From contig CBDATU010000011.1 of assembly GCA_965199865.1 (NCBI GenBank), positions 124,001 to 188,000 of the forward strand: a DNA stretch of 64,000 nucleotides, written 5' to 3'. The stretch is from JAPOUP01 sp965199865. GTDB taxonomy: Bacteria > Pseudomonadota > Alphaproteobacteria > Rhodobacterales > Rhodobacteraceae. The number at the start of each line of letters is the position of its first letter. Within the stretch, counting starts at the first letter, position 1. This document shows, one piece after another, positions 1 through 9,052 of the stretch. Made by a program: the position numbers and the translations under genes. The notes below the pieces were generated by a model. The model saw only the letters and a program-made list of their open reading frames with translations, was not told the origin of the DNA and searched no databases.

Positions 1-172
1 GGAAACTGCCGACGGGATTGGCGCCATAGGCGTCCTGGTCCGCCAGCGGTACGCCGTAATTCTCGGTGTTCCAGCCCTTGCAGGCAATTACGCAGGCGTG
101 GCAGCCGACGCATGTGTCAAGATCGATGACAAGGCCGAGGCGGCGCTCGGTGGAGGTGGGAAGGTCGGTCAT
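1..172 (-). CDS. soeB: Sulfite dehydrogenase iron-sulfur subunit SoeB, N-terminal part
   Basis: The complement of bases 172 to 1 encodes the first 57 residues of a ferredoxin-like subunit; the rest lies outside the window. It begins MTDLPTSTERRLGLVID and contains the cluster-binding motif CVGCHACVIAC followed by KGWN, typical of the four-cluster DmsB/PhsB/SoeB family. In SoeABC complexes this subunit passes electrons from the molybdenum subunit to the membrane anchor and quinone. It lies 52 bases downstream of the molybdopterin subunit gene on the same strand, the usual soeA-soeB order. The ATG at 172 is the only reasonable start. No Tat signal is visible, in line with a cytoplasmic complex. 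Naming it SoeB rather than another DMSO-reductase-family B subunit depends on the neighbour. Confidence 0.75.
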   Translation of the reverse strand, partial: MTDLPTSTERRLGLVIDLDTCVGCHACVIACKGWNTENYGVPLADQDAYGANPVGSF

Positions 173-224
173 TTCGGGGTGCCTAAGCTGTGCAGGATCG
201 GAATTGGCGTGAAACTCGGGCGGG

Positions 225-3071
225 TCATGTGCCTGTCTTTCTGCGGATATCGCGGGGTGCGGTGGGCACCGGTGATCCGATGGGGGGGAACGAGGGGTGC
301 GGCTGGGCCTGTTCGTTGGCGCTTATACGCTCGATTCGCACCCGCAGGTCGAACCAGGCGGCCTGACCGGTGACCGGATCAGAATTAGCCCAGCGAAGTC
401 CGTCGCCCCTGGATGGAAGCAGCTCGTCGATCAGGTGATTCAGAATGAATGCATCAGTCGCTTCGGGGGCTTCGGTGTCGAGCGCCCAGGTTCCCCTGCG
501 CTTTCCGATCGCGTTCCAGGTCCAGACGGTGTGCTCGTTCAGTGCCGCCATATGTGCAGCGGGAACGGTGATCTGCCCGCTTGGCGAGATTACCCGCGCC
601 CAGTCTCCATCGGAAAATCCGTGCTCTTCCCAGATCGCCGTTGGGAGATAGAGGGGGTTGCGTCCGTGGATCTGGCGCAGCCAGGCGTTTTGCGAACCCC
701 ATGAATGGTACATTGCCATTGGACGCTGCGTAAGGGCGTGGATGGGAAATTCGGACGACTCCACCAGGCTGTCGAAAAATGGAGGATACCAGATGGGAAG
801 AGGATCCAGCGTCGTCATTATACGTTCACGTAGCCGATCCGGTGGTTGGCGATGCCCATGGCCGGCCGCCGCAAGCTGGAATCTCCGCATCGGCTCAAGA
901 TAGAGCTGGAACAGATAGGGGAGAGGGGCGTCATAGAGGCCTGTTTCAACCGCCCAGTCCTGATAGGCGACGTTCCATGGTTTGAAGAATGCGGCGTCTG
1001 GCGGCACGGCCCGGTGCCAGAAACCACCATGATCAATATAGCGCTGCAGCTGGTCGGGGTTGACATCTCCCCGCCCGGTTCCGCCGTCATTCTGGCTCTC
1101 GCCATTTCCGTCCAGTCTCCAGCCTGCCAGAGGGCCGATTCCAGGACGACGTTCATGCTTTGTGATGTAATCGGCGTAATCCGAGTATTTCGCGCTGCCA
1201 TCCTCATTCACGAACCCGGGCAATCCCAGACGCACGCCTAGTTCACAGAGCACTGACTGAAAACAGCGTACGTTCCGCTTGGGTTCGACGACGGGCCAGC
1301 GTATGGCGTCGGATGCGGCATCCGCTTCACTAATCGGCCGGTCGAGTAGAGAAATGCAGTCGTGACGCTCCAGATAGGTGGTGTCGGGAAGGATCAGGTC
1401 GGCGTAGGCCACCATTTCGGACGCATATGCGTCGGAATAGATAATGCGTGGAATTACATATTCCCCGTTGCCATCGCGATCGGTTAGCATGTTCACGACG
1501 CCGGGAGTATTCATTGTGGAATTCCAGGCCATGTTCGCCATGTACATGAACAGGGTATCGATCCTGTAGGGATCGCCGGCGTGGGCATTCGAAATGACCA
1601 TATGCATCAGTCCATGCGCGCTCATCGGGTTCTCCCATGAGAACGCCTTGTCGATGCGCGCAGGGCTCCCGTCCTGCCGGAGAGCGAGATCCTCTGGACC
1701 GTGAACGAAACCAAGATGCGGGCCATCGAGCGGCTGGCCGGGCTGAACACCACAATGCGGTCTTGGATGCGCGTAGGATGGCTTGGGGTAGGGTGGCTTG
1801 AAACGGAAGCCTCCGGGTGTTTCCACCGATCCGAGCAGGATCTGCAGCAGATGCAGGGCGCGGCAGGTCTGGAAGCCGTTGGAATGGGCGGAAATTCCGC
1901 GCATGGCGTGAATGCTGACAGGACGGCCGATCATTCTCTCATGGTGGATCCCCCGCAGATCGGTCCAAGGACGTTCGATGACAATCTCTTCGTCAAACGC
2001 GGTCTCAGCGAGCTGGGCGGCGATGCGGCGGATGTGATCGGCCTTGATGCCAGTAGGGCCAGCCGCGGCTTCCGGTGAGAATTTTGGATCAAGATAGCGC
2101 TCGGCAACCAGGTGAAAGACCGGCCGATGAGTGATGTCCCCCTGTGAAAGCACGCCGGAAAGGTCTGGCTCGACTCCCGGGGCGATTGCTGGGGCCGGTC
2201 TTCCCGTTCTGCGGTCGATGACTAGTTCGCGCCCATCCGAATCCCTTAGAAACAGGCCATGATCCGGGCTGGCCGGATCGGAATTCACCAGAACCGGGGC
2301 GTTGGTGTAGCGGGCGAGGTATTTGAGGTCGACCCTGCCCGCCCGTAGCAGTTCATGGACCAGCGCGAGGACAAGCAGCCCGTCGGTCCCTGGTGTAATG
2401 CCCAACCATTCGTCAGCGACCGCACTGTAGCCGGTGCGGATCGGGTTTACGGCAATTACCTTCGCTCCCCGCGCCTTCAGTTGACCAAGGCCAATCTTGA
2501 TCGGGTTGCTGTCGTGATCTTCGGCGACGCCAAAGAGCATCAGGAGCCTGGTTCTATCCCAGTCTGGTTGGCCAAACTCCCAAAACGCACCACCCATGGT
2601 ATAGATGCCGGCAGTGGCCATGTTGACTGAGCAGAAGCCGCCATGTGCGGCATAATTCGGGGTGCCAAATCCCTGTGCCCAATAGCTTGTGAACGACTGC
2701 GACTGGTCTCGCCCGGTGAAGAAGGCGAGCTTCTCCGGATGCTTCGCGCGAAGCGGTGCGAGCCACTCGACCGCGGTTCGCAGGGCCTCGTCCCAGGAAA
2801 TCTCCTGAAATTCGCCCGACCCGCGGGCCCCCGACCGCTTCAGCGGCGCACGCAGCCGCGACGGAGCCGTGACCTGCATGATTCCCGCAGAACCTTTCGC
2901 GCAGAGAACGCCCCGGTTGACGGGATGGTCGCGATTGCCTTCAATATAGGCGACCTCACCATCCTTCATATGCACGTTTATGCCGCAGCGGCATGCGCAC
3001 ATATAGCATGTGGTCCTGCGGATTTCGTCCGAGACCTTAGGCGATGTATCTAATGCGGGCTGCCGTGCCAT
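225..3071 (-). CDS. soeA: Molybdopterin oxidoreductase, sulfite dehydrogenase (quinone) SoeA-like
   Basis: This is a molybdoprotein of about 948 residues in the DMSO reductase superfamily. The N-terminus carries the 4Fe-4S motif C22-x2-C25-x3-C29-x27-C57 followed by AKG, and bis-MGD-binding stretches continue through the protein. SoeA oxidises cytoplasmic sulfite to sulfate and feeds the quinone pool through SoeB and SoeC. There is no twin-arginine signal peptide, which favours the cytoplasmic SoeA type over periplasmic thiosulfate or polysulfide reductases. The open frame extends to a GTG at 3158, but the ATG at 3071 is preferred because GAGGA stands about 10 bases upstream and the FeS motif then falls at the usual distance. 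soeB follows directly. The family is certain; the substrate is inferred from similarity and operon form. Confidence 0.75.
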   Translation of the reverse strand: MARQPALDTSPKVSDEIRRTTCYMCACRCGINVHMKDGEVAYIEGNRDHPVNRGVLCAKGSAGIMQVTAPSRLRAPLKRSGARGSGEFQEISWDEALRTAVEWLAPLRAKHPEKLAFFTGRDQSQSFTSYWAQGFGTPNYAAHGGFCSVNMATAGIYTMGGAFWEFGQPDWDRTRLLMLFGVAEDHDSNPIKIGLGQLKARGAKVIAVNPIRTGYSAVADEWLGITPGTDGLLVLALVHELLRAGRVDLKYLARYTNAPVLVNSDPASPDHGLFLRDSDGRELVIDRRTGRPAPAIAPGVEPDLSGVLSQGDITHRPVFHLVAERYLDPKFSPEAAAGPTGIKADHIRRIAAQLAETAFDEEIVIERPWTDLRGIHHERMIGRPVSIHAMRGISAHSNGFQTCRALHLLQILLGSVETPGGFRFKPPYPKPSYAHPRPHCGVQPGQPLDGPHLGFVHGPEDLALRQDGSPARIDKAFSWENPMSAHGLMHMVISNAHAGDPYRIDTLFMYMANMAWNSTMNTPGVVNMLTDRDGNGEYVIPRIIYSDAYASEMVAYADLILPDTTYLERHDCISLLDRPISEADAASDAIRWPVVEPKRNVRCFQSVLCELGVRLGLPGFVNEDGSAKYSDYADYITKHERRPGIGPLAGWRLDGNGESQNDGGTGRGDVNPDQLQRYIDHGGFWHRAVPPDAAFFKPWNVAYQDWAVETGLYDAPLPYLFQLYLEPMRRFQLAAAGHGHRQPPDRLRERIMTTLDPLPIWYPPFFDSLVESSEFPIHALTQRPMAMYHSWGSQNAWLRQIHGRNPLYLPTAIWEEHGFSDGDWARVISPSGQITVPAAHMAALNEHTVWTWNAIGKRRGTWALDTEAPEATDAFILNHLIDELLPSRGDGLRWANSDPVTGQAAWFDLRVRIERISANEQAQPHPSFPPIGSPVPTAPRDIRRKTGT

Positions 3072-4186
3072 TGACCAGGTTTCCTCGCGGGTGAATGCAG
3101 CCTCCATGGATATTCGCAATTTGGGCGTTCGCAACCGGTTTTGCCGAATCTCGGTCACAACGCCTCAGGTTCCGTCGTTCCGCCCCTCTCCATTCTGAAT
3201 GGGTTGCTCCATTTTGTTGTGTGATCCATCCCAATCACTACTGTTGTTAGGGAACTAAGGGCGACGGAGATTATTGCGCTCCCATCTCACGCTTCGTCCT
3301 TGGTTTGGTAGTCCGCCAGCCTTCCGTTTTGGGTAGCGCTGCCAGGCTCGCGGGTGGGATATTCAGAGATGGGCGCGGTCATCGCCAGAAGATGGCTCCG
3401 CGAACCGACTTCAATGGCCATCCGCAGTTTTCATACGTGCTCTCGCTAGGCTGAAGCTCCACACCCTGGCAGCTCCGAAATGCCACTCCACGCGCAGCCG
3501 ACTTCCGCGAGGGTCTGTCGAACGCTTCTCCGAACCCGGCTTCGTGCGATCCGGGCGGATCTGGATACGCTCCCAATGCTGGGTGGCGGATTCCGCCAAC
3601 GTCGTATCGATGTACTCCTCCACAAATGCCGGTGCCTGCACCTGGCGGCTAGCTTTGGTCGGAAGTTCTGGGAGGTTCCATTCTCGACCGGGGGAGAACC
3701 GTATCGGATCATCTCGTCTGAAAGCTGCATCTGGATGTCCATCCGGCGGAGCGGCGTGAAACCGAATGCCGTTCCAGAACGTCCCCGGCTTCGAAACCGG
3801 GGACCCGTTTCACGGGTCTGGGAGAAGGTGCCTGAATGGGGCCACGAACCTGGCCCGAACCACGATAGGGATCATTTCGAGCATACTTAAGTTCAGGAGC
3901 GGGCCCTGCTTCGATAGGAAATCGCCGCAGTCCGCATGCGTCACTTTGGGCTCGTTGTGGAATGAATAACAGCAACCTCCAGATTCGCTGACGAACTATT
4001 ATATTTTGTGTTTTCAGTTACATAAACATCCTCATGTAGATGATTCCTTTCCTGGGAAATCGAAACCCATGAGGTGAATCGCGAATTTTTCCTAGTCATT
4101 GTGACTCGACGCGGCCGAAAAAATGGGATACCAAGGGAAGGTTCGCTCGGGGGGGCGATCTGTTTGGTGAATGTTGGAGAGATATC
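3072..4186. other. Gene-poor spacer between soeA and the cell wall hydrolase gene
   Basis: About 1.1 kb lies between two divergent genes. I see no convincing coding sequence: the short open frames have shadow-like composition and no recognisable motif. Minus-strand frames at 3411-3742 could be fragments of one decayed gene read in two frames, but no family is recognisable. Promoters for soeA and the hydrolase must lie here. Two overlapping hairpins at 3781-3818 are listed separately. Confidence 0.5.
3781..3818. repeat. Two overlapping, mutually exclusive hairpins
   Basis: GTCCCCGG (3781-3788) pairs perfectly with CCGGGGAC (3797-3804) around an 8-base loop. GACCCGT (3802-3808) pairs perfectly with ACGGGTC (3812-3818) around TTC. 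The two stems share bases 3802-3804, so they cannot form together. No T-tract follows on either strand, so this is not a classical intrinsic terminator. Function unknown. Confidence 0.5.
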
Positions 4187-4843
4187 GTGCGATTGGTTTC
4201 CATGCTTTGTGGAGCCAGCTTCGTCTGGCTGTTGAGCTGTGCCGGCTCGGTTGCTTCCGAGGCAGTTCTGACGGGAATTGGGAAGCCCCGAATCTCAGAC
4301 AGTGAGCAACTGACTGGTTTATTCGGAGGAAACAGCTCCAAGGCGCCTCGACCTGTGGAGTTCAGCAAAGACTGGGTTTACTCACTGCCAACGACGAAGG
4401 GTGGCGCAGACTGGGAGTGTCTTGCTGAAGCAATCTATTTTGAAACACGTGGCGAAGCTGTCAAGGGACAGTTCGCCGTGGCGGAAGTGATCCTGAACCG
4501 GGTAGAAAGCGATGGTTTTCCGGATTCGGTCTGCGGTGTTGTCCGACAGGGAACTGGCCAGCTTTTCCAGTGCCAGTTCACATATTTCTGTGACGGGTTA
4601 CGTGAGGACATTAACGAGCCTGCGTCATTTGAACGGGCTGGCAAGATCGCGCGCGTAATGCTGGACGGAGAGGTGGCTGGCCTCACAGATGGCGCGACGC
4701 ACTTTCATAGCAGTTCGGTTAGACCGACCTGGTCCAGGATCTTCAAGCATACCACGACGATCGGCAGACACCTGTTCTATCGGATGCCTGCTAAGTCGCT
4801 GCGAGTTACTGAGGGCTTCGCGGTCGCAAAAAACAGCCAGTGA
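4187..4843 (+). CDS. Secreted cell wall hydrolase, SleB/CwlJ family
   Basis: A 218-residue protein whose first 24 or so residues form a Sec signal peptide (MRLVSMLCGASFVWLLSCAG, then SVASEA). The Hydrolase_2 (SleB/CwlJ) domain follows from about residue 75, with WECLAEAIYFETRGE, VAEVILNRV, VCGVVRQG, QCQFTYFCDG and DGATHFHS. The Glu in the AIYFETRGE block is the expected catalytic residue of this family of lytic transglycosylase or amidase-like enzymes, which cleave peptidoglycan. In alphaproteobacteria such proteins act in envelope remodelling, not spore germination. The start is a GTG at 4187 with GGAGA about six bases upstream. It stands alone between long spacers, so context adds nothing. 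Confidence 0.85.
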   Translation: MRLVSMLCGASFVWLLSCAGSVASEAVLTGIGKPRISDSEQLTGLFGGNSSKAPRPVEFSKDWVYSLPTTKGGADWECLAEAIYFETRGEAVKGQFAVAEVILNRVESDGFPDSVCGVVRQGTGQLFQCQFTYFCDGLREDINEPASFERAGKIARVMLDGEVAGLTDGATHFHSSSVRPTWSRIFKHTTTIGRHLFYRMPAKSLRVTEGFAVAKNSQ

Positions 4844-5050
4844 TCTGTTCTTTCGCTCGCAGTCTCATTCGTTAAGCTTGGGATTGGAGATATTGATCCG
4901 ACATACCTGCTTCAATCCGCTGAACATACGGGTCGGGGGACTGTTAGACTACCTGTGATGGAATTCGGTTCAACCGGCTGGCGGTGTTAGGCAGGATGCA
5001 CCTTTCGGCTCATCGGTGATTGCTTTGGGACTAGGTGTGTGTTGCGCCAC

Positions 5051-5092
5051 GATCAAAGGTCTTTGATCATAATTCGTTGATATGATTAATCA
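5051..5092. repeat. AT-rich palindromes beside a decayed gene
   Basis: The 18-base palindrome GATCAAAGGTCTTTGATC, an 8-bp stem with a 2-base centre, lies at 5051-5068. A second palindrome, TGATTAATCA, lies at 5083-5092. The flanking spacer 4844-5120 holds no recognisable gene. They stand just beyond the 3' end of the ATPase pseudogene and could be operator sites, a hairpin, or the edge of an old mobile element. No direct repeat was found to decide. Confidence 0.4.
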
Positions 5093-5120
5093 TCTGGCTT
5101 TCACGGGGCTGACTCTCCCG

Positions 5121-6655
5121 CTACCTGCCTGAGGGAGGGCCTGCGGGTGGCCAGCATTCGTCATCACGCCCGAACCGGTGGCGCATGATGCACCACCCCG
5201 GAGGCCAGTGGATTTCCGCTGGGGCACTCTCGATCCTTCGACATCCCTCGGTTTTTTTGATGATCCTGGTCTTGTTCCGTGGATCCGTTTTCTTGAGCCA
5301 TTTACGTAGATTCGGCCCGACGTAGTCGCCGTAGGGGAACAGCATATACACTGTCGGCACCGTCTCCTGCAGCCGCATGATGACATCCGGCGCACCGTCC
5401 CGATCCTGGTCGATGGCCAGTTGCAGCCGCCCTTCCGTGCGTGCGGTGCGGTACTTCGGAGCGAGGGAATGGGACAGGCATGGAATTCCCCGTCCCCGGT
5501 CTGCAGCAGCCCCTGGCGACCATGGCCCTGAGCATCGTCCTGGGGGTGAGGCCTTCGGGAATCCGTCCGGATTGTGGAGCCGCCCGGTGCCGTCGAGGAT
5601 CGCGCTCCTGGACAAGTCGCGGTCACCGATCCGCGCCATAAGGCCGCCCAGCGGACGCCCGCATCCGGAAAGCGGCCCGCCAGCGCGCCCTGCATAGTAT
5701 TCCACGCGCATCTCCGTGGTCTTCACTCGCACGGCACGGCGGTCGGCTCGGTCGAGGTCGCCGCCGGTCCCGGCCAGCTCGCCCGTCAGGCCCGCCGGGA
5801 GTATTGGACATGCATCGGCCAGCCGTCGGACCACCGGGCGATGCCGTCCTGCCAGGGTTCCGGCCGATCGGTCACCCGAAAGGGTTCGGTGAACAGCGCC
5901 ACCGACCGCCTGACCTCGTCCGCGGGCAGGCGTCCGACCGAAACCCCGAATGGCGGATCTAGGCGAGAGAGCCCGACATCCTTCAGCCGCCTCCGCGAAT
6001 CCCCCAGTCCGGCGAACACCGGCACGATGGGTAGATGGTGCTTTCCTCCATGGAGTGCCCGCAGGGAGTTGCGAACCGATGTGGCGCCTTCAGGATCCAC
6101 GTTCTGGATCTCGTCGACGAAGACGGCTGTCACGCCCCCTGTGATACGTCCGAACATCTCCAGGACCTTGGATGCGGACATGGACGCGCCCGGAAGTGAA
6201 AGAGTGAGCGATTCGGTCAGTTTCCGAATGGCCCCCGGAATCCCCGACAGGGCATCTTTCGCCGCGGCAGGGACCCTGTCGGGATCCCCAAGGTCGCCCT
6301 CCTCAAGCTCAATGGAAAGAATGCTAGCCTCGCACGCCGCCAGTCTCTCCCGGATCTTCGTCATGAGCGAGGTCTTTCCGGCTCCCGGGGCACCCTGGAA
6401 CAGGACCGTGACCCCCTCCGCCGGGTTCCTGATGCCGGCCCGGCTGCGTTCGAGCACAGCCTGGCATCTGTCCTCGACCAATTCGATCAGCTCCTCCCGG
6501 CCAACGAAGAAGTCGGTCAGGTGGCGTGAGGTTTCCGTGCTGAACCTGCGCAGTCCCTCGATGTCGGGTCCGGAAATGGAATTATCTCCCCAGCGAGCTG
6601 CCTGGGACGGACCATAGCGCGTTTCCCTGGCTGCTTCACTTCGAATCGGCGCGGC
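5121..6655 (-). pseudogene. Degraded AAA/P-loop ATPase
   Basis: The open frame 6655-5786 encodes an ATPase N-terminal half. It has the lead-in RRFSTETSRHLTDFFVGRE, Walker A GAPGAGKTS, Walker B VFVDEIQN, and a C-terminal SDGWPMHVQ block. The frame between the upstream stop (6656-6658) and this block has no ATG or GTG, so the start is lost or is a weak TTG at 6481. At the 3' side the coding trace jumps frame: ELAGTGGDLDRADRRAV to GDRDLSRSAILDG continues in the frame that spans 5121-5834, and GLLQTGDGEFHACPIPSL lies in yet another frame. The expected winged-helix C-terminus is therefore broken by several frameshifts. Similar stand-alone ATPases occur as accessory genes, but the role is unknown. 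A second coding-like trace at about 5230-5430 (VPTVYMLFPYGDYVGPNL) could be part of it or of another lost gene. Confidence 0.65.
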
Positions 6656-8128
6656 CTACGCCGGTGGTTGTCAGCCCGGGCGCTTCGGAGCGCTTCAATG
6701 GGTTCCCTGAACATCCCGGCGCTAGCGCCCGAGAAAGTCGAAGCTAGGTCGTCCGGACGCGAAGCCCACCGGGGTCCGTCCCCCTACCTTCCCATGGTCA
6801 TTGTGCGTGAATCGGTCCTGACCATCCCTAGGCAGACCTGTCCCCTGCCGACACCTGCCGTTCCACTGGTTTCGCAGCGAACGCCTGGTGTGTGTCGGCA
6901 GGCGGTTTTGTGCGACCCACTGGCATCAGGGAGCAGGGACGCCTGTATCGGAGTGTTCCCTGTATTGAACAAAGGAGAAAGGGACACGAAGGCATGCCCC
7001 CGGTCTTGACGCATTGCTTTCCAGGACCGCTGGACCGTCATTCAAAGCGTATGTTCAATGACAGAAAGGTGGTTCCACGTTGATCTTCCGTGCGGCGATT
7101 TCGGCGAGATACGGATCGGTAAATCGCTGCAGCGTGGTTCAGGATCAATGACCATTGGCCTGTCCTGGTCTGTGTGGTTCCAGTTTCCCAGCCGAAGATC
7201 CATCAACACCATTCCGGCCAGGATCAGGTCGGGCGTCCTAACCTACATTAATGGCGAGAGTGTTTCACATTCATCCAGCAGCAGAGGAAGGAACCATTTT
7301 GCAAAATCTCTCCGTATTTCCAGTTAAGCTTTGACAGATATGGCGTTTGTTACCATTCGGGCGCCTGATTGGGTCCGTCGGCGGCAAAGGAGATCGCTGA
7401 TGCGGTTCTTCAGCCTGCCCAATATGTTGTCAGAAATGCCCCCACCGCATCTCTGCCCATCGTCCATCGCGGACCCCAGTCACCTTCGAGCGACCGGACG
7501 CATACTGCGTCCGACGCAAGGCAATGCAGGATGGCCTGACATCCGCTCAGACCGCACATGTGGTCAGGATCCCGCATGCGACGTTCCACCGTTGCGGAGA
7601 CGGCGACGGTGACTGTCCACAGGCCTGCATTTGGATCCGCAGCTTTGGAGACGGGCGCTGTATCATCTGAGCAGAGGACTTTCGCTCTATTGCAGGCCGA
7701 ACCGGCTCCAGGGTCGACTTGGAAGTGGACAAATTGAGACTAAACGATATGGAACAAGTGGATGAACGCTGTTCCCGACCGCTGCAACGCAGCCGCGAAA
7801 CACCTTGTTCCCTCCCTCAGGGCTACCTGTCGCGTTGCGGGCCAGTACCTTCGTAGTGAACAGAGCCGCAGGGGGCTCTGAGAGGGGTGTGATCAGGTTC
7901 ACGGCCTTCAAGAGGTTGAGGGGTGTTTGCAGGAAATTGCGCTGCGTGTGGATTTTCTGGTAGTGCCTGTAGAGGATGTAACTACATGATCGTTGAGGTA
8001 GGAACCGACTGGAGTGTCGCATTGGCGCCTCAATGGGAATCTCCAGTCCTCATCAGGCTGGGAAGGACGTCAATTCCTTGGTTGAGTAACTCGAGAGCGG
8101 GCTCGTATGGCACCGCGAGGAGATCGTG
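6656..8128. other. Gene-poor spacer of about 1.5 kb
   Basis: No open frame here has family motifs, a credible ribosome binding site or protein-like composition. A minus-strand frame around 7030-7240 reads like a peptide for some 60 codons (LDLRLGNWNH, PRCSDLPIRIS) and might be a relic of the same decayed region as the neighbouring ATPase. I cannot identify it. The folB promoter should lie near the 3' end. Confidence 0.45.
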
Positions 8129-9052
8129 ATGAGTGAAGACCTCAACCATGCCTTCATGCATCCCGAGATGCGTGCCGCCGCAACAGCAGGTGCGGATCCT
8201 CTCGACCGGATCAGTCTACGCAGCCATGTTGCCAGGGTGGATATCGGCGCTTTCCAGACTGAACGCGGCGTTCGCCAGCGCCTTGAGTTCAATATCGTCG
8301 TCGAGGTGGCACCGCAGGCGGATGCCGGAGATGATGTCGATTGTGTTCTGAGTTATGATCGGCTCACCGAGGCGATTGAGGCTGAACTGACATTGGAGCG
8401 GGTCGATCTACTGGAGACGTTGGCCGAACGGATTGCTGGTCGCATTCTGGGTGAGCCCCGTGCGATGCGGGTGTTCGTGCGCATTGAAAAGCTCGACCGG
8501 GGTCCTGGTGCGTTAGGGGTCGAGATCGTACGGTCGCGTGGTCAGCCACTCAAGTGCCAGGTGGCGGTGGAGATGGAACGAAACTATTGCCCAACGGTGA
8601 TTTTCCTACCCGGTACCGTCGTTGCCTCCGCTGGGCTGAGTGCCTTGATTGACAGGCTGGCGGAGGACTCGCCACACGCCGTCTACTGCGTCGGCGCTGC
8701 CATGACAGCAATGCCGCCATTAGAGAATCCAGAGATACGCAGGCGCATTGGTCTGCTTGCGATTGAGCAGGCGGCGTGGGGTCTTTCAGCACTTGATTCT
8801 CGCTTCGTCGTTGCCGATACGCGAACGGAGCTGGAATGGGCGTTGCGCAACGACCGGATTCCTGTCTGGGCACCGTCGAAGATGGTTCTTGGCACTGTCG
8901 AAGCACCGAAGGCGGCTTCAGAGGACCCGCTTGGCCTTGCGGCGTGGTTGGTGGGCGAGTTGGATGCGGTTGAACTGGTGACTGTCGGCGTCGCCCCGCC
9001 CGCGGATATCGGGACCGCATCCCGTGAACTGCCTTGGGTGTACCCGAGGTGA
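8129..9052 (+). CDS. folB: Dihydroneopterin aldolase fused to a kinase-like C-terminal domain
   Basis: The protein has about 307 residues, more than twice the length of a normal FolB (about 120). Residues about 25-140 form the FolB/T-fold domain: ISLRSHVARVDIGAFQTERGVRQRLEFNIVV as the first strand-helix block, then VLSYDRLTEAIEAEL and DLLETLAERI, which carry the family's active-site region. FolB converts dihydroneopterin to 6-hydroxymethyl-dihydropterin in folate synthesis. The remainder (VIFLPGTVVASAGL, LLAIEQAAWGLSALD, RIPVWAPSKMV) resembles an amino-acid-kinase-like fold, a combination also seen in rhodobacterial FolB proteins. The ATG at 8129 is preferred over the adjacent GTG at 8126 because AGGAG lies seven bases upstream. 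The stop overlaps the folP start, so the genes are coupled. Confidence 0.8.
   Translation: MSEDLNHAFMHPEMRAAATAGADPLDRISLRSHVARVDIGAFQTERGVRQRLEFNIVVEVAPQADAGDDVDCVLSYDRLTEAIEAELTLERVDLLETLAERIAGRILGEPRAMRVFVRIEKLDRGPGALGVEIVRSRGQPLKCQVAVEMERNYCPTVIFLPGTVVASAGLSALIDRLAEDSPHAVYCVGAAMTAMPPLENPEIRRRIGLLAIEQAAWGLSALDSRFVVADTRTELEWALRNDRIPVWAPSKMVLGTVEAPKAASEDPLGLAAWLVGELDAVELVTVGVAPPADIGTASRELPWVYPR

Noticed and set aside
3480..3890. 136-codon plus-strand frame in the soeA-hydrolase spacer
   Set aside because: No ribosome binding site, no motif, and it spans the paired hairpins.
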